Assembly (NCBI GenBank): GCA_036897625.1 | Contig: JAYMTA010000008.1 | Span: 79,607-143,606, forward strand | Direction: 5' to 3' | Length of the DNA stretch: 64,000 bases | Source: Pelargonium cotyledonis | Lineage: Eukaryota; Streptophyta; Magnoliopsida; Geraniales; Geraniaceae | Part shown: positions 1 to 11,800 of the stretch, one piece after another | Layout: each line of letters begins with the position of its first letter | How positions within the stretch are numbered: the stretch's first letter is position 1 | Made by a program: the position numbers and the translations under genes | The notes under the pieces: model-generated | What the model saw: the letters and a program-made list of their open reading frames with translations, nothing else | What the model was told of the DNA's origin: nothing | The model's database searches: none

Positions 1-3000
1 ATCTAAAATTAGAAAGTACAGAGAATCCATCTCCAAGCAGTGGTAGACTAACACGAGCTGCTTTGGGCTGTAAAAGCTTAAGCTAGGGAAGTGCCTAGAA
101 TAAATATCCTTATCAAAATCAAAAAAGTACAAAGATTATGTGTTACTTTTGTTTGGGTTTTCAGAATTGCTCTCTTCACCGAATATTTCCAAGTAGTTCT
201 CGGTTGAATTAAGGAAGTTATTAACAGCAAGTAAAACTACGGGCTCTTGGACATGGATTTGGGTACTGCAACAAGGGAGGGCTTCTAGTATGTCCTATAA
301 GAACTCTTATGGATTAGTACCTCGTAATTAGAATAAATTCTAGTCTGAGTTTCCTTTTTATGCACCCTTGTGCGTATTAAAAACTCTCCTTACGCTGCGT
401 TTCTTTAATACAGGATTGCTCTTTTCTATTACTCTAAAACTAGTTTATAAAGGTAATCTTCTCGAGAGGATCTCTCTTTCCAATATTGTCAAACTTAGAT
501 CCGTACCTTTTTCCAAAGAAGGCGGTTTATTACTTTTTATTACTTTAAGAGTAGATCTTTACCTAACCGAAGTGTAGGTTAAAACTTAATTTAGGTATAA
601 TAACTTATATAAAAAAGTAAGAGTTTAGTATGTTTTCCTTCTAAAAGTATGGAATTTTCTGTTTCTTTATTCTCATTTTTTCCTTTTTTGATCGACTACT
701 CTTTTGAGTACTTAGCAGGCAAGGGTTCAAATAGGTTTCCTGGTATTTTTGTGGAGGCCAAGTTTATCTTGTCTTTTAAAGCACAGTACACTAAATCCTA
801 ATTTGTATGATGGGGTTTCGATTCCCATTTCCCTTCGGGTTACTAATCTTTCTTGTTTTAATGTCGAGTAGGTAAACTTGTACTAAAGTGAGAAGACATC
901 TATTGGTTCGACTCGAGTCTTTGCCGGGAAATCTAATCTCTTTCATATGTATGCGCCCATTCCCATATCTGACAAATTGACTTTTTTCTAAATATGAATG
1001 CTTATAGTAACTTAACTTTAAAAGGCTCCCCTTTTCTCAAAGATTTTCTTTCATGACCTTGCCGCCTGAAAGCTAGTAAAGTAGACCAATCTGTTTCTTT
1101 ATCAGCTAGTTCTTATTCTTTTACTGGTTTTTCCTCTTCCCAAACCTATAAAAACATTGTCCTGCTAGATAGTCTATCAAAATGGAGTCTTTTTTCTTGA
1201 ATGAATAGTACTTTAAAGTAAACTGCCCAAGTCTCATATTTAAAAGCTCCAATTCGGAAGGGGTCCAACAAGTACCTTATGCAAGACTTTAAAAGAGACC
1301 CGCCTACACCTATGACCAATAATATATAATATAGCTCCTGACACTATGAAAAATCTGTCTAGAAATAATAAGTCGTGTATAAACAAAAGCTATAAAAGGT
1401 TATAAAAAAAGCCTGGATCCTTTGTTGAATTTAGAGTTTCCATATAGACCCGCTCCTTGGCAATGAACTGAATCCTTGTATATTTTTCGTTGTGGAGTAC
1501 CCAAGTATAACTATATAACTCTTTTTATACTGCTCTGGACTCTCTAAAGAGGTAAATCCACTTATTAAATAACAGGAAGCTATTTCCAATTCGAGGCATT
1601 TAGGCAATTTGTTTAGCTCTCGGAAGCTCTAAATACTATAAAAACGCTCCTTAATAATGTGCAAGCTTCAAGCGAAGTGCTTTTTCTAAGTTACTCTGTG
1701 TTAGACTACCCGCTTAGTGTTCCCTTATGTTAAGCGTTAAGGAATTAAACTGACTTTTTGCGGATCTATCGAAAAAGGGGGTAAACTTTACTTTATTTAG
1801 AGAAAACCTCGGTACATTGGAAGTACAAGCAGACAAAATACATAATGTAATATGATAATGAAGCTGTTCTATTTAACTAAAGACTAGTAGTAGCAGCTAT
1901 CATTTTATTTCCCCTATATATTATTCCAGCGGGTAGGCGGCAAGCAAGGAGCCCCCTCCAACAAACACTAATTTTGTATTCATTTGAACCAGAACCTTAG
2001 TTAAGCCCTTGTGAAAATAAGTGCGTCAGCTACTGCCACAGGTCCTACTTCTAAATTACCTTAACTTGATTTCCTTGTTATAAATCATACGGAGCTATGA
2101 GGAAAGCGCTCATGGACTCATATCGAGCTAAAAAAAATTATCACACCGAGTAATTTCTCATAACGGATAGTTAAGTCCTCAGTAGATAGAACATTTAGTA
2201 ATTCTTTTTCGACTATGATTGTTTTCTGTCAAGGAGCAAAAGAAGAGTAATCTCGTTCAGATTTGCTTCTTTTATAGCTTACCTCCAAGTAGCTGAGTTC
2301 CATTTGTGTTATACCTTTTTCAGGTGAGGGAGAAAGAAGTGTGAGATTGAGAGGTTGAAATAGAGACCCTTTTCTGTGCATATATACTTGATGAGGAAAT
2401 TCCAATGATTAAGCTTCTTAGTAGGGTACTATTATGGACTCAGGACATCTTTCAAGATTCAACATTTACCTAAAGTTCTAGTTTTTATTGAGATTTTTGC
2501 ATTTGTTTTTCACTATAGATATAATTAAATTAGAGACGGAGCCCGTACCCTAATTTCAGATAAAAGAGAAATCTACAAGAGCGAGAACTTCATAGGTTAA
2601 GCTAAAACAGTTAAATACTTAGTTGCTGTAATATTATATATTCTATACAATACAAGAGAGAGCAGGAGAACTGAGTGAGGAAGGTTAACGTAGGATAATA
2701 TATAGATAGAGCAGAAATACCTTTTATTTAAAAACCTCGGAAAGTAGCTGCTCTTACTTCATTTTTGGAAGAAACTAGAAGACTTTATAAGCAAAGACTT
2801 TCCAGAAAAACTTAGGAAACAAATCTATATTCATTAAAAAAAGAGAAGGAAACCAATTCTACGGTTATTTCCCTGCGCTAAAACATGAATTTATATGTAC
2901 TCAGTGAACCCTTTTTTTATCCCCAACGGGCTTCTTTATCTAAACTTACAGTTAAGTAATTATATAGAGTCCTAATCTAGTAATTTCAAATACAAATTAA

Positions 3001-6000
3001 AGGGATTCTCCAGGCATTGATATAACTCTCTTGTACCTGTAACTCTTCCATAGGTTAAATAAAATTACTGATTCAAGTATTAGAATCCAGTATAGTATGT
3101 GTCTCTAGGAAATCTCTTTGGGGAATTTTTAAGGTTGCCTAGATTCTACTCTGATAAAGGTAACTTCTATACTACGAAATGTAGTTTAATCGAGGTTAGG
3201 GTATGCGCCCTGGGTATCCATTGGGAGTTCCTTAGCCAACAAAGGATAAAGTTTTAAAAGATCGTAACATGATAATTGTGGCTATTGCGAGACTAAACAG
3301 AGGATTTGAAGATATATACAAAATACGCTCTGGTATATGATTATACAAAAAGGAATTGTTTACAAAGTAGTATATAACTTTAATAATTGTATGGACCAAG
3401 ACTAAGGAGTAAGAATCCCTATGCTTAATGGCTTAAGAGCGACCTAACTAAAACTTTTAGGATACAAAAGAATAGCAATTAATAGATACTTTTTTACTTG
3501 GCAGTATAAGAAGAAATCCCACCAAACAAATTAATGTAAAAGTGTACAAATAACGCCTTTTGGGTACCTTCTTGTCTCAGTTTGTGAGGCCCCATGAGTA
3601 CCAAGGTCTCTTAGAATGCGTGTACTTTATTAAGGCACGTTAGATATTTTATAAGTTAGGAGTTGGCAAGATTAGCTAGCTTTATATTAATATACTGCAA
3701 TATAGTTGAAAAAGTCACAGAGGGTTCTGCTTTATATATAAAAGGGTTCCCGAGTAGGCTCTCACTATAATATCTTAATAGTTAAAATTAACCGAGGGTT
3801 AGCTAGTACAAAGTGAATTTAAATTAGTAAGATCCTTGAATTTATCCTTAAGGAGGGCTTTAACGAGAGCTAAGTTTTACTATCCTTGTCGGTTTAAAAG
3901 ACTCGGCGTAAATAGGATTGCCTAATATATAAAAAACAGGTGGGAATTAAGAATAAGGTTTCCAAGGACCTCCCTCAATCTCAGAAATAGAGAAGTCAAT
4001 TTGAATCTTACTCGATAAAATCAAGGATTAGCTAGTCTTTTTTTATGGGAACCCCCTATATCAAGGCATATCATTAAGGTATTGTGCGGGGTATCCTATA
4101 GCCGTTGGGGTATAGTCTTGTGTGAAACTTTAGACTTCAGTGTAACTCAATCTATGAATATTATGCGTGTTTTTCAAACTTCAACCCAATAAGAAGGGAG
4201 GTTCTTGTATGATATTAGTATTTTGTTCAAGCTAAGTAATTAGTAAGGCTGACAAAAGGAGAAACTTGAATTCAAGAATCGAGCTAACTTGAGACGTCTT
4301 AATAGAGTAATTTCTCGGTTTAGTCGGAGATTTTACCTCAAAAGCTTTAAATGGATATCTAGTAGGCCCAATAACTTATTATAGAGGTTGCCCTTGTGAA
4401 AAGCTGAGAAACCCGCACCTTCATCAGGTTTCGAGTTTCAGTAGGTATAAGATTTTGTGCATACGTGTTTAAAACTCGACTACATCCCTCTGTAATACAA
4501 AAAAGGGCTTCCTTTCCCTTCTCATTACTGTTTCAAAAAGTCTTGTATTTATCTTTTTGCAGCATTTGAAATCCACTCTTTAGTATCATAAAACCGCTTT
4601 ACTTTGCTAGCCCATTACAGGATTTATATATAGCTAAACTAGGTATTCCGAGCGGAAGTTAGTACGAAGAAATAGAGTAAGGTAATAAGAAATTTTATTA
4701 GTAAAAACTGCTTCAGATTTCTCTTCATAAGTAATTCTTATAGATATCCTGCTGTGCTTAACAGGGGGTCCCCTCTTTCATTAGTTTTTTGGACCCTATA
4801 TACCGGGCACGTTCATTAGGAAAGTTCAAGTTATACTAACTAAATTTTTTATGAATCTAACCAATTTCAAACCGAGGCTTTCCATTCACTTCAATAACGC
4901 CTTGTCATATCTAGCCAGATGTAGTACAGATATCTATCGTACAAGGAGCTCTGTAGTATTTCCACGAGCCTCGCGAGTTTTTCTTTTTCTGTTTGTTGAA
5001 AAAAAAAATTACAAGAAAGTAAGAACTAAAAACATGTAAGCAACATAACATTCTCATGACTGTCACCTATTGTTTCCTTTCCCCAGAATTCCTAAATAGA
5101 TTTTTCCCTTTTTGGTTTGTAGTAACCTACTAGAGATAATATATACGTTGTAACTTATTCTAAGGATTCCCCTAAGAAACAGGGTTAAAAGTAGAAGCAT
5201 AACAAAAGTAGTCATAAACTTAACTTATTTAATCCTACTAAATAGAGATCTTTTTCGTGCAATTTTTACTACTTAATTTATAAAGATTACCCGCGTATTA
5301 CAAACCTTTTATATAACAAGAATAGCTAAGCTAGGGCTACTTCTACTCAGTAAAGAACAAACATTTATAAAAGGGGAATCCTCAATTCCGGAATTATTTT
5401 GAAAAAGGGGCAGGAAGTAATCAGAATATAGACTTACCGCGCAATAGAGTCTTCTGTTATTCTTATAAAGGGACCTCACAAGATCCTAATTTGCATCTTC
5501 TTATAATATCTAGGAATAAGTACTTAATTGACATCTTAATTACTGGGCACCAATTCCTTACTCTATTTTTAATTGACTTTTTTCGATATTAAACTACAAG
5601 GTAACAAACAGAAAACGAAATTATATAAGTAGCTGTAGTACGCTAGGCTCTTTTTACTTTAGTACTGGTCCGGATTTCTAGATTTTTACTTAGACTAGCC
5701 CTTTTTGTAAAACTTCTATAAATAATTGTGATTACTATATTATAATAAACTAACCTTAAACGAGCAAACTGCTTTCTAAATTCCTTATGGTTTATCTTAT
5801 GCTGTTTACAAGACTGCAAGGAATTTGTCTTAGTACTTCTGAAACTCAGTAAACATTTTTTATAGAGCTCAGAATTGGGAACATACAAAGTTTGTACACC
5901 ACAAGTAATAGGCCGACCCTTCAGCTTGGGATTAAGTACAGAATTCTTATTCATGGAATATATTACTTTTTCAAGGTTGCAAGATAGTTTAGCGGCATTC

Positions 6001-6560
6001 TCCAGATAAGGGCACTCTATAAGTATAAGTTTGTAGAGCGAGTTATTCAATTTATGAGGTTTCCGCTTCTTTATGCCGGGATAGAGCTTTAGAAAAGGGT
6101 ACCTTTAATATTTAATACTAAAATCTACTAATAATATCAGAGATCTAGGACGAAACTATAAATTAATCTTGTGTCAATATAGACATATGGAAGTTCTACA
6201 CTGGTGAGTTATTTTCGCTAGTAAAGGTATATCTTTTTTAATACCCTACCTCATTCATTATAAGATAGAGAGCTCCTAAGTCAAGTACCCCTAGTATATC
6301 AGTATATCTCACGAGTCTCATGTCTCAAAAACGCAGGTGGTTCAATAACAAAGCGTACTACTATAAGCGCCTAAACCTAAGAAATCTAATGGTGTGAATA
6401 AAGGGTTTACGCTCGGTTGAATGCTGTTGTATGGGGTCAGGTTATTTAATGATTAGTCTATGCTATAGATCTATATATGTATAATTTCATAATTTAACTC
6501 AAATTTTATGGAAGAGTACGAAGTTGATATTGCGGCTTTAACAAATCTAGCTATTTTTTG
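1..6560. other. gene-free AT-rich spacer
   Basis: I see no gene, RNA gene or repeat family member I can support here. Stops are dense in all frames. The longest open frame of the whole window lies here (5643-6050, minus strand, 135 codons), but it has no recognisable motif, an ordinary composition for this DNA, and about the maximum length expected by chance. Two T-loop-like words (near 723 and 904) have no matching acceptor stem. Confidence 0.6.
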
Positions 6561-6561
6561 C

Positions 6562-6632
6562 TAATATGACTCGACTTGAACCCATGGTATCCGTATAGTT
6601 GTGCAGGTTGCTTTACCAAAAAAATAATGTAT
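6562..6632 (-). tRNA. tRNA-like element, stems mostly broken
   Basis: Read on the minus strand, a D-arm-like word (TGGTAAAGC, 6610-6618) is followed after 24 nt by a T-loop word (GGG then TTCAAGT, 6574-6583). That is about the spacing found in tRNA. The acceptor and T stems do not pair convincingly, and I cannot assign an anticodon. It may be a decayed tRNA or a chance match; the T-loop word alone occurs in this window about as often as chance predicts. Confidence 0.15.
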
Positions 6633-7048
6633 TAAAATAAACAGATTTTATACTCTGCTTTTTACTACTAGCAATCAAGTCTATTCAAGTAATTCCCCTT
6701 TTTTTTAAGTTAACACTCCTAAAGGTACTCTCTATAAGGAACCCAAAAATAATATGGAAAAAGATTTACAATATTATTAGACCCGAAATAAAGACCCCAA
6801 TTAGAAGTTCAAAACTTAACAAACAATTAGCGAAAACCTTAAGCCTCAGCAATTCGAATGGGACTTAGATATCCAATCTAAACAAGTCCTCCATAACTAT
6901 CTGGGTTGTACTTAAGTGTAGCACACAACAGTTACTTTTTATATTCCTAACTTCTAAAATCCCGGATCTTTCTTCCAGAGCTGTAACCTTCATATTCTGT
7001 ATTTTAGTCATAATCTTATGGGTCTTTCTAGCCGTACCCGCTCTACCC

Positions 7049-7236
7049 GCCTTTCTTTGTAGCTTTGTACTACCTAAAAAATGAAACCTGAAAACTAAGC
7101 AATTTCTTGAATTAAGCCAGCTTACAGAACTCCTACAATAAGTATACCAGCTCAAACAAAAGTGTAGTACGACTCCAACCCTGTACCGATGAGAGACCTT
7201 TACAATGAAATAGATACTCAATTTGTTGGAGTTGGA
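7049..7236. repeat. R1 copy 1 (diverged direct repeat, partner at 57.1 kb)
   Basis: The core 7084-7236 aligns by eye over its full 153 bp with 57073-57225, in the same orientation, at roughly four bases in five. Long shared blocks include AAGCCAGCTTACAGAA, CAGCTCAAACAA, CCTGTACCGA and ACAATGAAAT. A 2-bp gain early in one copy is balanced by a 2-bp loss later, so the core lengths match. Weaker similarity reaches about 35 bp further upstream. On the minus strand 26 codons stay open in both copies, but differences fall equally on codon positions 1 and 3, so I see no clear coding constraint. Function unknown. Confidence 0.8.
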
Positions 7237-7483
7237 TAGGGTACTTGCGAACTTCGATCTGAGGAACTGGTTTAAGAGTAAGGCAAGGAATCCATTTCAA
7301 TTAAAGAGTCTTTGTATCTAAGTAATTAAAATCCTGACAAGATAAACCTTGCCTTTCTATTGAAGGCCATTTAGGAAAATCTAGCTAGTGCTTTGTTAAA
7401 TCTAGAACAGGAAACAGGGATCTATAATTAAAACTAGTAAAGTAGGGAAAATTGAAATAACAATAACCTAGGAAATATAGATT

Positions 7484-7545
7484 CCAGATGGCTGAGAGGT
7501 AAAAAGCAAACGCTTAAAAGATACCTAAACTAGCGATAAACGAAT
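7484..7545 (+). tRNA. 5' half of a Ser/Leu-type tRNA-like sequence
   Basis: The stretch GATGGCTGAGAGGTAAAA, followed by AAGC, is a good class II D-arm: the 3-bp stem GCT/AGC encloses a loop with the invariant GG. It is followed by CTTAAAA, which would be a canonical anticodon loop for UAA (Leu). The anticodon stem does not pair, and no T-arm word or 3' acceptor follows at a tRNA distance. I read this as a truncated or decayed tRNA, not a working gene. Confidence 0.25.
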
Positions 7546-8029
7546 TTCCCGTAATTATAGAGTAAAGTGAAAGCTTTCAAAAAAAAATGAAAGTAAAGTT
7601 TTGCTAGAGCTAGGCATTCGTGTATTCCTGAGTTTGTATGCTTGTTGTGTTGTTCCCTACTTCCAGATAAAGTTAAAGGCAATTCAAAGAACTTAAGTAA
7701 GGTAAGGGCTTTTTTGTTCCTCTTGTTTCTAATTTAAAAATTCTCGATACTAAAGACATTAGGGAGTCTGAAGAACCCAAGTAATCCGTTTTCAGTAAGG
7801 ACAAAGGCAATGCAATATAGCACTAAAAGAAAGCTTGTTTTCTTGTCTTTATTAGCCAGTTAATGAAGTTACAAGGAATTATTAAAAAGAGAGTACAACT
7901 GGAAGAGAGGGTCCGCTTTTACCCTTTTTAATCCCCAATCAAGATTGAGGTAAGGCATAGAATTCTTTTAAAAGGCAGAGTTAGGGGTTTTTCTACTTTT
8001 AAGTTACAGCTAATAAATAGGATCTCCTT

Positions 8030-8260
8030 GCGTTTTGGTTGGTAAATCCCTTAGGTCTTAGAATTCGGGGGAATCTAGAATTGAAGTACAGGCGACCGTC
8101 GGGGCGAATCCAAATCCCAAAAGAGGAGCCCTCTGCTAAGAGTAAGACCCAGACGAAGAGTGGAGTTTCCAGGAATGCGATAGAACTGCGGTTAGGGTTT
8201 GACAAGCTAGGGATTTTCATAGGTAGAGGAATGGGGTCCTTAGTTTTCTAGTCTTGATTT
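8030..8260. other. GC-rich island inside AT-rich spacer
   Basis: By hand count, 28 of 60 bases at 8041-8100 and 32 of 60 at 8101-8160 are G or C, against about a third elsewhere. Both strands are open for about 70 codons here (7999-8220 minus, 8039-8251 plus), which simply reflects the local shortage of A+T-rich stops. I recognise no protein or RNA in it. It may be inserted DNA of other origin, or a decayed gene fragment. Confidence 0.6.
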
Positions 8261-8505
8261 GGCTTGAAGGGAAGTCAGAAGCGTTCTCAAGGTAAGTACT
8301 CGGTTTGCTTGCTTGTGAGGTAAGAAACTTAGGATTAAGGTTCTAGCTTTGACGGAACTGATAAGGAGTGCTTGTCCGAACAGAGTGAGGAGTAGGTGGG
8401 CTTGCTTTAGATTTGTAATGACCTATATAAAGAATAGATTTAGCTCACGGTAGTTATAGTATAACTCGATAGTCAGTATAATAGTTAGTCTTGTATGACA
8501 GTTTG

Positions 8506-8578
8506 TGGAGTAAAGCTATGTGGTCAGAGTACCGATGAGTTTGCGCGTCATCCGCGTGTTCAAGTCAAGCTATACTAT
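8506..8578 (+). tRNA. tRNA-like element, possibly Ala(UGC)
   Basis: This has canonical overall length and spacing. Acceptor TGGAGTA (8506-8512) pairs with TATACTA (8571-8577) at six of seven positions, two of them wobbles. The D-arm is 8515-8530 with loop TGTGGTCA. The T-arm GCGTG/TTCAAGT/CAAGC pairs at four of five positions. A 5-bp stem GATGA/TCATC (8534-8552) encloses a 9-nt loop containing UGC after a T. It sits two bases off the normal anticodon-arm position, and its loop is two bases too long. It looks tRNA-derived, but it would need repair or editing to be standard. Confidence 0.35.
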
Positions 8579-8776
8579 ATAATTGAATCTTTCAGCTTGA
8601 AGTTTATTAGTTGAGGTTATTAAGGAAAAACCAAAAGGAACTAGAAAGAGAGGAAGTCTAGAAGTTTAGTTGGAGCAGATAGAGATTCCAGTTATAGTGT
8701 ATAGTTAAGACATTGGCCAGAAGAAACCACTGGCTAAGACATTGAATTGGTTGGCGGGCAATAGAGAAGAAATCCC

Positions 8777-8851
8777 AGCAATGAAATCGACTCGAACCCA
8801 TACATCACGGTCAAGCTCATCCTTGCTCTACTAACTACGTTACACTCCACA
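8777..8851 (-). tRNA. tRNA-like element with intact D- and T-loop words
   Basis: On the minus strand TAGTTAGTAGAGC (8825-8837) resembles a standard D-arm. Exactly 23 nt after its end comes a T-arm-like GGG with TTCGAGT (8790-8799), which is the normal tRNA spacing. The T stem and acceptor do not pair, and only three of five anticodon-stem positions match. Conserved loops with lost stems fit a tRNA-derived relic or a retained internal Pol III promoter. It faces the 8506-8578 element about 200 bp away. Confidence 0.25.
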
Positions 8852-8899
8852 GAAAAGGATGAAATAAGTACGCTTTCAATTCCCTTAAGGTTCTGTATA

Positions 8900-11800
8900 C
8901 TTGTTAAAGCTTCCTGAAACTTCTAATGAAAGTAGGATCCTTTAATCTTACTAATTGAACCTGTTTTCTATATACGTAATTCCACTTTTCCCTCTTTACT
9001 TTATCTCTGCAACTGAAGAAAGAGCAGAGTTGGGCTAGTCTCAAAAGAGTCCATTCGCTAGAAAGACATGCTTTAGTTGTGGAATTCTAGTTATAACTAG
9101 ACATTGCTACTATAAGAAAACTCTTTTCCAAAGGATTCCGTGTATTTTCGTGGGTTAACTCATAACTGCTTCATATTCATCTCTATGAAAGCTAAATATT
9201 GTCTGTTCTAAAAAAGCAACTCCTTTCTTATTAGTAAATAATTCTTAGAAAACCCTTATTCGTATAATCTATACGAGGTTTAATCTTACGTTATTGCAGT
9301 AAACTTGAATACTTATAATTAGAACTACTCCAAAGCATTTACAATTACTTCGAATTAAGACTTATCCTCTACAAAGCCTTGGTTTTTCTAGATTTCACAT
9401 TTAACTAACTTTTTGGTTGACTTCCTCACGGGAGACCCCAGAGAACAAAATCTCGGATTTTAGCTTTTTAAGGTATCCCGGGCAGTCAGAGGTTCCACTC
9501 GTATGAACAGTCTCTAAACCCCTTCTATCTACTTATTCTAAGTCTTCTTCGTCTTGTTTGTCTTATGAGCCTTCTGCTTGTCTATCCTTAATGCATAAAC
9601 TTTATGCTTCTATTTTTAAGTAAATAACTCCTAATAACTGAGAATTCTATTTAGTTTAGTTTTAGTAGTCAAGGGAGCCCCTGAAAGATCTTACTGCCCC
9701 TGTAACTAAGCCAGGATTCTGAATTGAAACATAACTGTAAAAACTCGTATCAGGCAGAGAATTTGAGATTTAAAGACCCCTTGATCTCAGCCTCGTGAAA
9801 AGTGGGAGTCTACCTAGAACCCTTTTCGTTTATTCCCTATCTTACTTTTAAGTTTCCTCCTAGTTTTAGTAAAAAGGGGCCCTATATGGAAAACCCTGCA
9901 ACTAAAAAATATTATCCCCGATACGGCTTGAATAACTTTTAGTAGATTGCTGAGGGAACCATACCTCAAAGTCAGTTTATGTGTTGTAGCCCCCCTAAAA
10001 TAAAGAACCATGAACCCTTTGTGGAACATTATTAATTCCCATTTAGAAGGATTGGGTTCTTGCTTCAAGAACTATTCTTTCAGTAAACGAATGAAATATG
10101 GAGTAACCTGAAGTTAGATCCAGTAAAAAAGGATTTCCAAGTCAGTGGTGCAAAGCCTATGCTTTTACAGAGCTCTACGAGGAATATCTTGGTAGGGCCC
10201 AAAAAAGAAAAAATGCATTCCTTGGTGTATTAGTTACTGAAGAATACCATTTATATACTATATTTAGTTCAAGTTTGCTTATTGATAACTCAGTGATTTT
10301 TGTACCTATTTTCGCAACTCTACCGCTTAGATTACGAGGTTTGAGATGCATATTCGCTATTTACTTTACTAGACTTTATTAAATATAGACCTATACCTAA
10401 CAAGGGTATAGAGCTGGTAATTTCAATGATAATGGGAGACTAGACCTGTACTAGATGCCTGTGCTACGAGGATCTTTCAAATAGAACTTACGGGTCCCTC
10501 CCCTATATACACTTTATGGTAGGTTTTGCTTTTCAACCATTACAGAGTAGTGTATCAATTAGTACTACAAGGTGTTCTTCGAGTATTCAACGACAGCGTT
10601 TTGGTATAAAAAATATGACTGAGTTCTTATAAACTTGCTAATTAACAAAAAGATTTTAAACCTATAATCGGGGAGACAAGTCGTCTAAGAGTTAAACTTT
10701 ACTAGTCAATCCATATCCTTCTTTCGTTATGTATGGGCTCGTACTGACAAAGTCTTATACGCCGTGCCTCAGACTAAGGATTCGAGTAATTGTGTAAAAA
10801 AGATACCTGAATTTAAGTACTCCGTAATAAGGAAAGCCTAGAGAGACTATCCAATTGATATATACTATTTCCAAACCAAAACTATATACCAAAACTACGC
10901 TGCAGCTTTTCTTGAGAAAAGAATGACTTTACCAGGCAAGGGAGGGATCCACTTTTATCTTGAATTTCTCGGATAAATTTTGAATCTTGATTTATAAAGA
11001 GAGTGTTTGTTTATTCTAATCCATCCGATAAACATCGCTATTAATCCTACTTTTCAAGACCAATGGATGCTCTAGTATAAAATAGGTCGGAAGCTTAGGT
11101 CCTATATATAGTCATATATAATTATTATTGGTCACTGAAATGAACGTAACTAGTAGCCTTAAACTATTTATAAATTAAGATTTTTTCAATTTAAGAATAG
11201 AATGCTAATGAAAAAAGGAAGGGATATCCCTAATTAGGATCTATATTCGTAATGCAGTGGTAGTGCTAAGGAACCCATTCACACGTCTAAAATAAGGAAA
11301 GATCTGACCTGTTAGCTTATTCCGATATGTTCATAGTATATTATACTGAAAAACTCTTAGTATATGAGCAGCTCAGTAAAAAGCTTCTCTTACTATTATT
11401 AAAACTTCGATTTGAACTTAGAATCAGAAAGAACTTATATAAAAACCCTTATAGAACCGTTTTAATGTCAGAGCTCTTAGAACCAAGTATGATCCACCAC
11501 TCCTCCTTAGTTGGTTAGATCTAAGGCTACCTTATCCGCAAAACAACCCCTTTATGGGTGTACCAAACAAAGATTTACATAGTACACTTATCTGAAAGGA
11601 AAAACTCTAGGGTGTGATATGGAAGTAAACCCTTCAAGTTATTAGAGAAAGCTTTGGCTTATATAGATAGGGGTTCCTCCTTCTCCGAAAGTTTATCGCC
11701 GCGGGAGCTCCAGGAAATTTCTTGTCTATATTATTTTTGTTATTTTTCAATTACAAACTGCAATCCTTTTACAAAAAGATTCTAATTAAAGGAAAAGCCT

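Noticed and set aside
723-925. T-loop-like words at 723 and 904
   Set aside because: No acceptor partner at tRNA distance; such words are expected about ten times by chance.
5643-6050. Longest open frame (135 codons, minus strand)
   Set aside because: Within chance length for this composition, no recognisable domain, no supporting context.
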